Assembly (NCBI GenBank): GCA_020054095.1
Contig: JAGVMA010000059.1
Coordinates: 1-46,699, forward strand
Source: Bacteroidia bacterium
GTDB taxonomy: Bacteria > Bacteroidota > Bacteroidia > JADZBD01
Reading direction: 5' to 3'
DNA: 46,699 nucleotides
Positions 26,607 through 36,425 of the stretch are shown one piece after another. How positions within the stretch are numbered: position 1 is the stretch's first letter; every line of letters starts with the position of its first letter. Made by a program: the position numbers and the translations under genes. The notes below the pieces were generated by a model, which was not told where the DNA came from, did no database searches, and saw only the letters and a program-made list of their open reading frames with translations.

Positions 26607-27560
26607 ATGAAAATATTGGTTACAGGAGGAGCTGGTTTTATTGGAAGCCATTTGTGCAATGCGCTTTTGGCGGCAGGCCATCACGTAACCAATATTGATA
26701 ATTTCGACACTTTTTACGATAAATCAATAAAGCTGAACAATATAGTTAAACACAAAAAATCGGCTAACTATAAATTTATTGAAGGTGATATTCTAAACTT
26801 AACTGCGCTTTTAAATAATCAAAGTTTTGATTTAATTATTCATCTCGCTGCCAAAGCAGGTGTGCGACCAAGTCTCGAAAATCCAATAGCATACCACAGA
26901 GTAAATGTTGAAGGCACATTAAATTTATTAGAATATGCTCGCCATAACAATATCCCTAAATTTATTTTTGCATCATCAAGCAGTGTTTATGGCGAAAATC
27001 CGAGTGTGCCATGGAGAGAAAACGATACCAGATTAATGCCTATTAGCCCTTACGCTGCATCTAAAATATCTGCCGAACTTTTAGGGAAAACATACGCTAC
27101 CTTGTTCGGACTTAATTTTATTGCACTTCGTTTTTTTACGGTTTATGGGCCAGGGCAGCGCCCCGACTTGGCAATCCATAAATTTTTTAAACTCATATAC
27201 AACGATAAGCCAATAACCGTTTTTGGCGATGGCAGCACCATGCGCGATTATACTTTTATTGATGATATAGTGTCCGGAATAATGAGTGCAGTTAATTTGC
27301 CAACTTCAAAAAGCGAGTCCGAAATTTTTAACCTTGGCAATTCTGATACAATTAAATTAACTGAGTTGATATCAGAAATTGAAAACATAATTGGCAAAAA
27401 AGCAATCATTAATAGTTTGCCAGAGCAAACCGGAGATGTTTCAAGAACTTTCGCTGATATTTCAAAATCGAAACAGATTTTGGACTACAACCCTAAAACA
27501 AAAATTGCTGATGGGTTAAAAAAGTTTAATAATTGGTACATTCAAAATAACAAAAAATGA
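26607..27560 (+). CDS. NAD-dependent nucleotide-sugar epimerase (UDP-glucuronate 4-epimerase-like)
   Basis: This 317-residue extended SDR has the Rossmann motif TGGAGFIGSHL at residue 6, SSSSVYGENP near 125 (catalytic Ser), and YAASK near 150 (catalytic Tyr and Lys). RFFTVYGPGQRPDLAIHKF near 173 is closest to UDP-glucuronate 4-epimerases. The likely reaction makes UDP-galacturonate from UDP-glucuronate, though related GalE-type reactions are possible. It overlaps the FkbM-type gene by four bases. Confidence 0.87.
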   Translation: MKILVTGGAGFIGSHLCNALLAAGHHVTNIDNFDTFYDKSIKLNNIVKHKKSANYKFIEGDILNLTALLNNQSFDLIIHLAAKAGVRPSLENPIAYHRVNVEGTLNLLEYARHNNIPKFIFASSSSVYGENPSVPWRENDTRLMPISPYAASKISAELLGKTYATLFGLNFIALRFFTVYGPGQRPDLAIHKFFKLIYNDKPITVFGDGSTMRDYTFIDDIVSGIMSAVNLPTSKSESEIFNLGNSDTIKLTELISEIENIIGKKAIINSLPEQTGDVSRTFADISKSKQILDYNPKTKIADGLKKFNNWYIQNNKK

Positions 27561-28279
27561 AAGCGATACATTTTATACTCAGAAAATTTGCAGGTCTTTT
27601 TTTAAGAGCCGCAAACTTGTTTGTAAAATTCGCATATAAAGTCTACAGCCCCCAGCAAACTATCAGCGAAACAAACAAAAAGCAATGGCAGCAAATAGAT
27701 GGTGATAACAGTTTGCGATTGAAATATGAATTGAATCATTCTTCTGTAGTTTTTGATGTTGGCGGTTTTAAAGGCGACTGGGCATTGGAAATTTATGCCC
27801 GATACAGTTGTAATATTTTTGTTTTTGAGCCCGTTAAAAATTTTACTGCCATACTTGAAAGCAGATTTTTGAAAAACAACAGCATTAAAATTTTCAAATA
27901 CGGACTTGGAGCTAAAAACGAGAAAATGAACATAGCTGTTATGAGCGAAAGTTCTTCAACTGAACGGGCTGCAAAAAATGGGATTGAAGGCAAAACAGAG
28001 CAAATAGAAATAGTTTCGTTTACCGATTTTGTAAATCAGAATAACATTACTAAAATTGATTTAATAAAAATTAACATCGAGGGTGGCGAGTACGACTTAC
28101 TCAATCAGATAATAAATAGCGGTTACATTAAAAATATATCAAACATTCAGGTTCAATTTCATGATTTTGTTTCTGATGCTGAAAACAAAATGTCCGTTAT
28201 AAAAAAAAAATTAGCTCTTACACATGAACTTACTTATGAATATATTTTTGTGTGGGAAAACTGGAAATTAAAAATCTGA
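27557..28279 (+). CDS. FkbM-family methyltransferase
   Basis: This 240-residue SAM-dependent O-methyltransferase has the FkbM pattern: VVFDVGGFKGDWALEIYARY near 64, VFEPVKNF near 90, KIDLIKINIEGGEYDLL near 169, and a C-terminal HELTYEYIFVWENWK. It probably methylates a sugar hydroxyl of the surface polysaccharide. It overlaps the epimerase gene by four bases. An A10 tract at 28201-28210 lies inside the coding sequence, in frame here, which makes the gene prone to slippage like its broken neighbours. Confidence 0.85.
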   Translation: MKAIHFILRKFAGLFLRAANLFVKFAYKVYSPQQTISETNKKQWQQIDGDNSLRLKYELNHSSVVFDVGGFKGDWALEIYARYSCNIFVFEPVKNFTAILESRFLKNNSIKIFKYGLGAKNEKMNIAVMSESSSTERAAKNGIEGKTEQIEIVSFTDFVNQNNITKIDLIKINIEGGEYDLLNQIINSGYIKNISNIQVQFHDFVSDAENKMSVIKKKLALTHELTYEYIFVWENWKLKI

Positions 28280-28291
28280 TGATTTAACCGC

Positions 28292-29455
28292 ATGAACAAG
28301 CGCTTAAAAATACTGATGTATTCCGATAAATTTGGCAGCCCCACAACCACATTTATTTATAATGATATAATTAATATAGCAGCACAGCACGAAGTTGAAT
28401 ACCTATGTGTTTCTAAAGGCAATGCAGATTTTAAGTATGATAAAGTGAATGTAATTCCTTTTCAGCGCAATACTTTAACGAGGAAAATTCATTCTTTTTC
28501 TGAGCAATTTTTAAATAAAATGAGTTTTTATAATCGCGAATTTTATAAGCGTGTAAATGATTACATAGATAATTTTCGTCCTGATATTATACAATGTTAT
28601 TTTGGCATAGAGGCATTACGATTAATAGATAATTTGAGCGAGAAAAACAGAAGTATCCCCATTACAATTAATTTTTTAGGATACGATGCTTCCCTGTATT
28701 TAAGTAACAGAGCTTATGTTAAAAGATTAAAACAGCTTGCATCCTTATCAACTAACTATGCAATTTCTAATTGCAATTTTCTGAAACAAAACTTGGAAAA
28801 AGCCGGTGTTCAGTTTAAAAATCATTCGATACTTTACACTGGTGTTGACACTAAGTTTTTTTCAAGAAACGAGAGCAATATAGTAAAGCAGGATAAAATC
28901 ACATTTGCAAACATTGCTGTATTGTCGTATCGCAAAGGACAAGAGATTACACTAAAAGCATTTTCTAAATTTTTGCATCCGCAAGCCAACCCATCACGTT
29001 ACAAATTAGTATTAGGTGGTGGTGCAGAATTTGAAGAAGACGAAATAATGCTCAAACAATTAGCTACTGATTTAAAATTAGAAAACAATGTCTCGTTTCT
29101 AGGCTGGGTTTCTCAAGAGCAATCGCGGAAAATTTTGCAGCAATCTACAGTTTATGTGCACCACAGCCGCACTCATAATGGCAGAACAGAAGGGCTGCCT
29201 ACTATCATTTCTGAGGCAATGGCCATGGAGTTACCTGTTATATCTACTTATCACGCAGCAATTCCAGAGCAAATTGAAGATGGGGTAAACGGTTTTTTGG
29301 TGAATGAAAACGATGTGGAAATGTACGCTCAAAAAATGCAGGAAATTATTTCTTGGCCACAGTTATCCGCTAACAGAGAAAAAGTAATTCAACTTTTTTC
29401 TATTGACACAAGAATAACAAAGTTGTTGTCATTATACAGCCAAATAAAAGGCTAA
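28292..29455 (+). CDS. Glycosyltransferase family 4
   Basis: This 387-residue GT-B enzyme has a C-terminal GT4 donor domain: SYRKGQEITLKAF near 211, LVLGGGAEFEEDEIMLKQL near 240, VYVHHSRTHNGRTEGLPTIISEAM near 287 with the EX7E pair, and PEQIEDGVNGFLV near 325. The N-terminal domain lacks the usual Gly-rich loop but reads MYSDKFGSPTTTFIYNDI. It is likely a cytoplasmic transferase building the repeat unit; donor and acceptor are unknown. It starts 12 bp after the FkbM-type gene. Confidence 0.88.
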   Translation: MNKRLKILMYSDKFGSPTTTFIYNDIINIAAQHEVEYLCVSKGNADFKYDKVNVIPFQRNTLTRKIHSFSEQFLNKMSFYNREFYKRVNDYIDNFRPDIIQCYFGIEALRLIDNLSEKNRSIPITINFLGYDASLYLSNRAYVKRLKQLASLSTNYAISNCNFLKQNLEKAGVQFKNHSILYTGVDTKFFSRNESNIVKQDKITFANIAVLSYRKGQEITLKAFSKFLHPQANPSRYKLVLGGGAEFEEDEIMLKQLATDLKLENNVSFLGWVSQEQSRKILQQSTVYVHHSRTHNGRTEGLPTIISEAMAMELPVISTYHAAIPEQIEDGVNGFLVNENDVEMYAQKMQEIISWPQLSANREKVIQLFSIDTRITKLLSLYSQIKG

Positions 29456-29469
29456 ATTTACAATCACAA

Positions 29470-30153
29470 ATGGTAATTGGTAACGGATTATTAGCACAAA
29501 CACTTTCTGCATTTAAGGAAACAGACGATGTAACAGTATTTGCATCAGGTGTTTCTAATTCATCCGAACTAAATGTATCTGCTTTTAATCGTGAATTAAA
29601 TCTTTTATCACTTCAAAAAAATAATAGTTCAAAATTAATTTACTTCAGCACCTGTAGTGTTCTTGATAAATCTGCAGCGGATAATCAATATGTGAAGCAT
29701 AAAATAAATATTGAAAATTTCATAACATCAAATTTTAGTAATTATTTAATCTTTCGACTTCCTACTTTGGTGGGAAAAACCAATAACCCCCACACTTTTT
29801 TTAATAGCATTAAGAAATCAATACGTGCGGCAGAAACTGTTAAAGTGCATAAATTTGCTTGGCGCTACTTGTTTGATGCAGATGATTTGATTAAAATAAT
29901 TCCTTTACTATTAAAAACATACAGCACAAAAAATGGAACTACTAATCTTTGCTATAATAATGCAACGATGGTTGAGAACATTGTCTTAGATATATCTGCT
30001 ATGCTTAACACTAAACCTAACATAGAGTTTGTAAATAAAGGAGAAAAGTTTTTGGTTGATAATTCTGATTTTCTTTCTGCAATTAGCCGAGAGAATTTAT
30101 CCATTGGCGAAGACTACAATCTTAATACAATTAAAAAATACTTGAATGACTAA
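29470..30153 (+). CDS. Atypical SDR / NAD(P)-binding sugar reductase-like protein
   Basis: This 227-residue protein looks like a short NAD-dependent epimerase/dehydratase. It has a Rossmann-type start VIGNGLLAQTL, a strand ending in IYFSTCSVLD near 57, and YVKHKINIENFI near 72 (possible Tyr-x-x-x-Lys). The strand FRLPTLVGKTNNPHTFF near 97 is typical of the family. It is shorter than standard sugar epimerases, and its product is unknown. It overlaps the WecB gene by eight bases, so it probably acts on a related nucleotide sugar. Confidence 0.7.
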   Translation: MVIGNGLLAQTLSAFKETDDVTVFASGVSNSSELNVSAFNRELNLLSLQKNNSSKLIYFSTCSVLDKSAADNQYVKHKINIENFITSNFSNYLIFRLPTLVGKTNNPHTFFNSIKKSIRAAETVKVHKFAWRYLFDADDLIKIIPLLLKTYSTKNGTTNLCYNNATMVENIVLDISAMLNTKPNIEFVNKGEKFLVDNSDFLSAISRENLSIGEDYNLNTIKKYLND

Positions 30154-31240
30154 GCGCATAGTTATAGTGGTGGGTACGCGCCCTAATTTTATTAAAATTA
30201 CTCAGTTTAAAAAACTTGCGGCTAATTACACTCAGTTAGAATTTAAAATTGTACACACCGGCCAACACTCGGATGAAAAAATGGCGCAAGTTTTTTTTAG
30301 TCAGTTCAATTTAATGCCCGATTACTTTTTAAATATTTCGGCAACTACTCCAAATTCACAAATTGCCGAAATAATGATAGCGCTTGAAAAATATTTTGGC
30401 GAATATAAACCTGATTTGATTTGTGTGGTTGGTGATGTTAATTCAACTATGGCTGCTGCAATAACTGCAAATAAATTGAATATACCATTGGCGCATATCG
30501 AAAGTGGCTTACGCAGTTTTGATAGCACTATGCCGGAAGAATTTAACAGGATTGTTACTGATAATTTATCTGATTATTATTTTATTACCGAGCAAAGCGG
30601 CTACGATAATTTGATGAAAGAAGGAAAAAGCAAAAACAAATTATTTTTTGTAGGAAATACTATGATTGATACGATGGTGGCTTATAAAAATGAAATTGAA
30701 AGCGCAGCAATTTTACAGTCGCTACAGCTTGAGCAAAGTGATTATGTGCTTATGACAATTCACCGTCCATCAAATGTTGATAATGTTGAGGGATTGGCAA
30801 TGCTTCGCGACTTAATTCTAAGTGTGGCGCAAAAGCGCAAAATAGTTTTCCCTATCCACCCTCGCACAATAAAACGAATTAAAGAATTTGGTTTTGATGA
30901 AATCTTTAAAATAAGTAATCTAATTATTACCGAACCGCTTGATTATTTTTCTTTTCAGAAATTAATTAAGTGTGCCAAGTATATTTTAACCGATAGTGGT
31001 GGAATACAAGAAGAAAGCACGTTTTTGGGTGTTCCTTGTTTAACATTACGACCTAATACCGAACGGCCAATAACCATCACTGAAGGATCAAACGAGTTGT
31101 TGGACTTTGATATTGCTAAAATTTCGCAGCGTATTAATGACATTGAAACGGGCAAATACAAAAAATCTACTACCCCACAGTTTTGGGATGGAAAAGCAAC
31201 CGTGCGCATTGTAAACCATCTCAAATCTATTCTTGAGTAA
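30146..31240 (+). CDS. wecB: UDP-N-acetylglucosamine 2-epimerase (non-hydrolysing)
   Basis: This 364-residue enzyme converts UDP-GlcNAc to UDP-ManNAc. Family blocks are VVGTRPNFIKI at residue 8, HTGQHSDEKMAQVFF near 37, VVGDVNSTMAAA near 94, HIESGLRSFDSTMPEEFNR near 116, IHRPSNVDN near 205, and TDSGGIQEESTFLGVPCLTLR near 281. No UDP-ManNAc dehydrogenase is seen in this window, so ManNAc is either used directly or processed by genes elsewhere. The next gene starts immediately after the stop. Confidence 0.93.
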   Translation: MTKRIVIVVGTRPNFIKITQFKKLAANYTQLEFKIVHTGQHSDEKMAQVFFSQFNLMPDYFLNISATTPNSQIAEIMIALEKYFGEYKPDLICVVGDVNSTMAAAITANKLNIPLAHIESGLRSFDSTMPEEFNRIVTDNLSDYYFITEQSGYDNLMKEGKSKNKLFFVGNTMIDTMVAYKNEIESAAILQSLQLEQSDYVLMTIHRPSNVDNVEGLAMLRDLILSVAQKRKIVFPIHPRTIKRIKEFGFDEIFKISNLIITEPLDYFSFQKLIKCAKYILTDSGGIQEESTFLGVPCLTLRPNTERPITITEGSNELLDFDIAKISQRINDIETGKYKKSTTPQFWDGKATVRIVNHLKSILE

Positions 31241-32371
31241 ATGTACTACCTCACTTTTAATGATTCTCCATCTGGTATATATTATAGCCAAGTTACAGAT
31301 GTTTGTAAATTTCTTTCAGAAAAACTTGATGTTGAGATAAAATTGGTTGCGTTTGTTTCATTACGTAATTATTTTTCCGACAGAAAAAAAATAAAAAAAA
31401 GGCACCCGAACAGTTTAGTGCTTCCCATGTTTCCGGGTGTAAATAGTTGGAAAAAAAATAAATTAGTACTTAAGCTATTGCTTTCCGATAAAAGTATAAT
31501 AGCAAGAGGTATTTTTGCTACTTGGTTGGCTATTAATTCAAAAAAGAAAAATGGGAATAGAAAAGTTTGTTTTGATGCAAGAGGAGCATACCATGCAGAG
31601 TTTACAGAATATAATGTTGCGGGCAATAGCACACTTAATTCTGAAATAAAAGAGATTGAAAATTATTGCCTCCAATTTTCAGATTATAAAATTGCTGTTT
31701 CAAATGCACTGGTAAATTACTGGCACACGCACTATAATTATATAACCCAAAACGTATTTGTAATACCTTGTACAGTAAATTCTACCCAATTGTCATATTC
31801 AAATAACGCTTCGGATTTTAACTTCTTAAGAAAAAAGTATAATGTGGATGATAACCATGTACTTATTTGTTATTCCGGCACAAGTTCGGGTTGGCATTCT
31901 TTTAAATTAATGAATGATTTTTTTAACTCTGTATTGTCAACTAATCCTAACATGAAAATTTTGTTTTTGACACCTAAACTTGACAACCTTTTTGATGTAG
32001 TGAAAAAATATCCTGATAAAATTATTCACAGATGGGTTAACCCCGATGATGTTTATGGCTATTTAGCAATGTGCGATTATGGAATTTTAATTAGGGAGCA
32101 ATCGGTTACTAATGCTGTCGCATCGCCAGTTAAGTTTGCCGAATATTTAAATGCAGGATTAAAAATAATTATCTCTGATGGTTTAGGTGATTACAGCGAT
32201 TTTGTAAAAAAGCATAACTGTGGAGTTTTATTCTCGGATTTCAGAAACTTGCAAACCACAACAAGTTCCGACAGAAATAAAAATAAAGAACTTGCTCAAA
32301 AATATTTTATAAAAGAAACTCATCTTGATAAATACAAAAAATTAATTCATGCGCTTAGCATTAGTAACTGA
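31241..32371 (+). CDS. GT4-like glycosyltransferase
   Basis: This 376-residue protein resembles GT-B glycosyltransferases. The N terminus YYLTFNDSPSGIYYSQVTDV is a variant acceptor domain. A linker and donor domain follow: VLICYSGTSSGWHSFKLMNDF near 203, HRWVNPDDVYGYLAMCDYGIL near 265, and SPVKFAEYLNAGLKIIISDGLGDY near 297, where GT4 enzymes keep the donor-binding Glu. It follows wecB with no gap and overlaps the next GT4 gene by 23 bp. Its donor sugar is unknown. Confidence 0.78.
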   Translation: MYYLTFNDSPSGIYYSQVTDVCKFLSEKLDVEIKLVAFVSLRNYFSDRKKIKKRHPNSLVLPMFPGVNSWKKNKLVLKLLLSDKSIIARGIFATWLAINSKKKNGNRKVCFDARGAYHAEFTEYNVAGNSTLNSEIKEIENYCLQFSDYKIAVSNALVNYWHTHYNYITQNVFVIPCTVNSTQLSYSNNASDFNFLRKKYNVDDNHVLICYSGTSSGWHSFKLMNDFFNSVLSTNPNMKILFLTPKLDNLFDVVKKYPDKIIHRWVNPDDVYGYLAMCDYGILIREQSVTNAVASPVKFAEYLNAGLKIIISDGLGDYSDFVKKHNCGVLFSDFRNLQTTTSSDRNKNKELAQKYFIKETHLDKYKKLIHALSISN

Positions 32372-33500
32372 TGGCATTCATCCTTATGTAATAGGCGGGA
32401 TGCAAAAACATTCGTTTTACTTGGCTAAATTTTTAGCTCAGATGAATGTGGAAATTGATTTGTACCATTTTAATAAATCGAGCTACGATATTTTACGATT
32501 AGAGTTTTTTACAGAAGATGGGCGCGAGAAGATAAATTCCATTTTGGTTGATTTTCCTTCCAATGGAAAGTTGCCCGGTCATTATCTGAGAAATTCAATA
32601 AAACATTCTGCAGAATTATTTCAAAAATTTAAACTGCAACCCAAAGTTGATTTTATTTATTGTAAAGGATTTACGGCTAACGCATTTATTGAAGCTAAAA
32701 TGAAGGGTGAGCAACTTCCACCAATTGGAGTAAATTTTCATGGGTACGAAATGTTTCAAACCCCACCCGATTTTAAGTCCTTTTTGCAGCAAAAATATTT
32801 ACTTCAAAAACCGGTAAAAAAAATTATATCGCAAAGCGATTATGTGTTTTCTTATGGAGGAAAGATTTCGCCTATTATTGAGTCTCTTGGAGTATCAAAA
32901 AGTAAAATTGTAGAGATTTCGGCTGGCATTGATGATACATGGGTTTCAGATACTGTATTTCCGCCAAACGACATTTTAAAATTTATTTTTATTGGCAGAT
33001 ACGAGCGAAGAAAAGGAATTGTGGAATTAAACGATGTGTTAAAAGAAATTAGTGGCGCAAATAATTTCGAGTTCCATTTCGTTGGCGACATTCCTGACAT
33101 CGTGAAATTAAATCAGACAAATATTTTTTATCATGGACTTTTGAGTGAGACTTCTAAAATAAAAAACCTGATTTCGAGTTGCGATGTGCTAGTCGCACCA
33201 AGTCATTCCGAAGGAATGCCAAATGTAATTTTAGAAGGCATGGCATGTGGACTTGCCATAATTGCTACCGATGTGGGAGCTGTCAGTAAAATGGTTTCAG
33301 AAAAAAATGGATTACTAATATCACCGGCCGATAAAATTCAACTTACAAATGCAATAAAGCAATTTATAACAATTGATAAAAATATTTTGAATGAAATGAA
33401 GTTAAGCTCATTATCCAAAGTGAAAGATGAGTTTACTTGGAACAAGGTTGGAAATGAGATTTTCTCATTTCTTAGCAAATTCGCCAATAAAGCATATTAA
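32349..33500 (+). CDS. Glycosyltransferase family 4
   Basis: This 383-residue GT-B enzyme has the GT4 Gly-rich N-terminal loop LVTDGIHPYVIGGMQKHSFYLAKFL. Its donor domain reads FIGRYERRKGIVELNDVL near 214, LVAPSHSEGMPNVILEGMACGLAIIATDVGAV near 281 (EX7E pair) and SEKNGLLI near 317. It overlaps the preceding gene by 23 bp. This is one of several sequential sugar transferases in the cluster; which linkage it makes cannot be told. Confidence 0.88.
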   Translation: MRLALVTDGIHPYVIGGMQKHSFYLAKFLAQMNVEIDLYHFNKSSYDILRLEFFTEDGREKINSILVDFPSNGKLPGHYLRNSIKHSAELFQKFKLQPKVDFIYCKGFTANAFIEAKMKGEQLPPIGVNFHGYEMFQTPPDFKSFLQQKYLLQKPVKKIISQSDYVFSYGGKISPIIESLGVSKSKIVEISAGIDDTWVSDTVFPPNDILKFIFIGRYERRKGIVELNDVLKEISGANNFEFHFVGDIPDIVKLNQTNIFYHGLLSETSKIKNLISSCDVLVAPSHSEGMPNVILEGMACGLAIIATDVGAVSKMVSEKNGLLISPADKIQLTNAIKQFITIDKNILNEMKLSSLSKVKDEFTWNKVGNEIFSFLSKFANKAY

Positions 33501-33523
33501 GTCTATATTTGTTCACCAATCGA

Positions 33524-34315
33524 ATGGATTTACTAGAAGTAAAAAACAGAACAAATGCAATTACAGTTCGTCATCCTTGGGAACAGGCGAGATTGATAGT
33601 TTCTCAAAAATTAATTAACCGCAATTTGAAGCTTAACGATGGCGATGTGGTGCTCGATATTGGTTGCGGAGATACTTATGTAATTGAAAACTTAAGCAGA
33701 GCTTATCCCAAAGTTTTTTTCTATGCAGTTGACATTGCATTTACAGATGAAATGATTAATCATTTCGCAAATAACTTGAATAACGAAAAAATAAAGTTAT
33801 TTAAATCGTTAGATGATGTGTTGCTGCCGATCAATAAAACTGTTTCACTCATTTTGCTAATGGATGTTATTGAACATATTGAGAATGACGTTGAGTTCTT
33901 AAACAGTTTGGACAAGTACAAGTATATAAATACAAGCACATATTTTTTTATCACTGTACCTGCATTTCAAAAATTATTTTGCACACACGATGTTTTCTTA
34001 GGTCATTATAGAAGATACACAAATGCATTGCTTGTATCTAATACAATGGCCGCCAATTTGAAAAGCCAATCTGTGGGTTACTTTTTCATTTCACTTCTTT
34101 TCCCCAGAATTTTTCAAGTTTTTAAAGAAAATGTTTTAAAAATTAAACCGAAGCAAAGTACTACAGGGCTAACATCGTGGTCGGGCAGTAAACCTGCTGC
34201 TACAATTATGAAAAACATTTTACTTACCGATTTCTATTGTTCCCTTTTTCTCAAATCAATTGGTATAAACATAGCTGGGTTATCTAATTATATTATATGC
34301 AAAAAATCTGTATAG
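33524..34315 (+). CDS. SAM-dependent methyltransferase (class I)
   Basis: This 263-residue class I methyltransferase has VVLDIGCGDTYVIENL near residue 42, FYAVDIAF near 67 and LLMDVIEHIENDVEFL near 110. GHYRRYTNAL near 160 matches the first methyltransferase of the cluster, so the two are related. The ORF extends five codons upstream to a TTG at 33509, but the ATG at 33524 is preferred. A TATATTTG box (33504-33511) precedes it by 12 bp and could be an internal promoter. The end overlaps the following GT2 gene by 19 bp. Confidence 0.82.
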   Translation: MDLLEVKNRTNAITVRHPWEQARLIVSQKLINRNLKLNDGDVVLDIGCGDTYVIENLSRAYPKVFFYAVDIAFTDEMINHFANNLNNEKIKLFKSLDDVLLPINKTVSLILLMDVIEHIENDVEFLNSLDKYKYINTSTYFFITVPAFQKLFCTHDVFLGHYRRYTNALLVSNTMAANLKSQSVGYFFISLLFPRIFQVFKENVLKIKPKQSTTGLTSWSGSKPAATIMKNILLTDFYCSLFLKSIGINIAGLSNYIICKKSV

Positions 34316-35034
34316 TTATACCATGTTATAATGAGGAGCATCGTTTTAATACAAACGAAATTTCGGGATATGTAGGCCTCTCAAAATTAGATATCTCATT
34401 TTGTTTTGTAAATGACGGTAGTGCAGATAACACATTGAAAATTCTCGAAACTTTTTGCAGCACAAACCCAAGCAGATATACATTAATTAATTTGCACACT
34501 AACTCCGGTAAGGCAGAAGCTGTTAGAGTTGCAATGCTTAAAATGGTTGAGGCTAATAAATATACACACATAGGATTTTGGGACGCTGATTTTTCCACAC
34601 CAATATCTGAGACGGAAATATTTGTAAATTATTTTTCACTAAATGTAAATGTGAAATATGTGATGGGATCTCGATTTAAACGATTGGGATCAAACATTAA
34701 TCGAAAAAAATCGAGACACATTTTAGGACGTGTTTTTTCAACATTTGCCAGCATGATTTTGAATTTACCTGTTTACGATACTCAGTGTGGTGCCAAATTG
34801 TTTAGCGCAGATATTGTTCAGTCATGTTTTGCCGAAAAATTTAAAACCAAATGGCTATTTGATGTGGAGATTTTAGCAAGATTGAGAAATAATCACTCAA
34901 AAGAATTCGTTTTAAATTCTGTGGTAGAGCACCCATTAAATCAATGGAACGAAATAGGCGGTTCAAAACTAAAGTTAAAGCATATTTTAACCGTTCCATT
35001 CCAGTTAATAGCGATAAATAACAAGTACAACTAA
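34297..35034 (+). CDS. GT2 glycosyltransferase (dolichyl/polyprenyl-phosphate sugar synthase-like)
   Basis: This 245-residue GT-A enzyme has CIVIPCYNEEHRFNT at the start, FCFVNDGSADNT near 35, FWDADFSTPISE near 90 and YDTQCGAKLFS near 151, the pattern of ALG5/DPM1-like synthases. Unlike the GT2 at 24083 it has no C-terminal membrane segments. It probably loads a sugar on polyprenyl phosphate for a later membrane step. The next gene starts one base after its stop, at a TTG. Confidence 0.84.
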   Translation: MQKICIVIPCYNEEHRFNTNEISGYVGLSKLDISFCFVNDGSADNTLKILETFCSTNPSRYTLINLHTNSGKAEAVRVAMLKMVEANKYTHIGFWDADFSTPISETEIFVNYFSLNVNVKYVMGSRFKRLGSNINRKKSRHILGRVFSTFASMILNLPVYDTQCGAKLFSADIVQSCFAEKFKTKWLFDVEILARLRNNHSKEFVLNSVVEHPLNQWNEIGGSKLKLKHILTVPFQLIAINNKYN

Positions 35035-35035
35035 G

Positions 35036-36390
35036 TTGGAATCTGATTTAGAAATATTACAAGATAAATTTGAAGGTGTAAAAAACAAACGAACTATTTT
35101 TTTTATTTACGTTTCTATTTTTGTTAACTCGATTGTACTTTTTACTTCTCCGTTTGAGTTTTACATTGGTTATTTCATTTTTCTGGCCATGCTCCCTGTA
35201 TTCTTTTCACGTTATGGTATACCGCGCTTCTTACTCTATCTCTTCTTATTTTTGTTAATTAACGGCATTTTTCATATTCAAATAGGAAACAACACTCCTG
35301 CATTTTTCTTTAAAATATTTTTTGGAGTATTTCTGTCATACACATTTTATTACTTAGTTATAGTTGAATACAATTTTAACATAGAACGCTTATTTCAATT
35401 ATACCTTAAAGGATGTTACATCGTTTGTTTAATAGGATTGATTCAATTCGCTTCTTACCTCATCAAATTCACACCTGGTTATAATTACAGTTGGTTACTT
35501 AATAAATGGGGGTTACCAGTAGGCGGAAATTTTGGTATTAGGATTAATTCAATATTCGGGGAGCCATCCTATTTTTCTATATGTGTTTCGAGCGGTGTGT
35601 TTATTGCCATGCGTAATTTTTTATTTAAAGATTATTATTACTTAACAAAATTTGAAAGTGCAGTAATTATCATCGCGTCATTTTTATCTTTTCCGGAATA
35701 GGATTTTTCGGAATGTTTTTGGCAATAATATTGCTCTTTATTAATTTTGGATTAATACGCTATTTCATTGTATTTATTCCTGTAATTATATTTATTTTTT
35801 CTATTGTATATACCAATGTACCCGAGTTTCGAGAGAGATATGATGGCACTATTGACATATTTACAACCGGTGAATTTAAAATAGGCAAGACACATGGATC
35901 GTCAATTATTCTGTATAATAACTTTCATGTTGCTGTCGAAAATTTTAAAGATTATTTTTTAGGCACAGGCCTTGGATCACATCCTGTGGCTTTCGAGAAA
36001 TATTCAATTACAAAAAATGTAAAAGTTTACGGTTTTGAAAACAATAACCTTGATGCTAACTCGATGTTTAACAGATTACTTTCCGAGACCGGTATTTTAG
36101 GTATTGCATTGTTTCTGTTTTTAATTTTTAAATGTTTTATTAAGCGCCCTAACCCCGATTTGAATATCAATGACTCATATTGGTTAATTTCAAATTCAAT
36201 ATTGGTAATGATATTACTGAATCTTTTCAGGCAAGGACACTATTTTTTAAATGGCTTCCCGTTTTTTGTGTGGATGTATTACTTTAATTTTGTTCAATAT
36301 CAAAAATATTTTTCAGCGTTAAACTCATTTGAGGAAAAAAAAATAATAAAATATTATTTCTATACACGGAACTGGCAGAATACTTTTTAG
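35036..36390 (+). pseudogene. O-antigen polymerase/ligase-like membrane protein with a frameshift
   Basis: Two pieces (35036-35701 and 35713-36390) lie in different frames. Adding one T to the T4 run at 35689-35692 joins them, giving the continuous stretch SFLSFSGIGFFGMFLAIILL that is typical of O-antigen polymerase/ligase proteins (Wzy/WaaL). The whole has about ten membrane segments and a large periplasmic loop (GTGLGSHPVAFEKY). The start is a TTG, one base after the GT2 stop, because no ATG precedes the first membrane helix. Removing one A from the A9 run at 36335-36343 would end the protein at FEEKK and free the start of the next gene. As read, the gene is disrupted. Confidence 0.78.
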
Positions 36391-36425
36391 TTTGCTGCAG
36401 AGCCTTAGTAAATGATGGTTATGAA

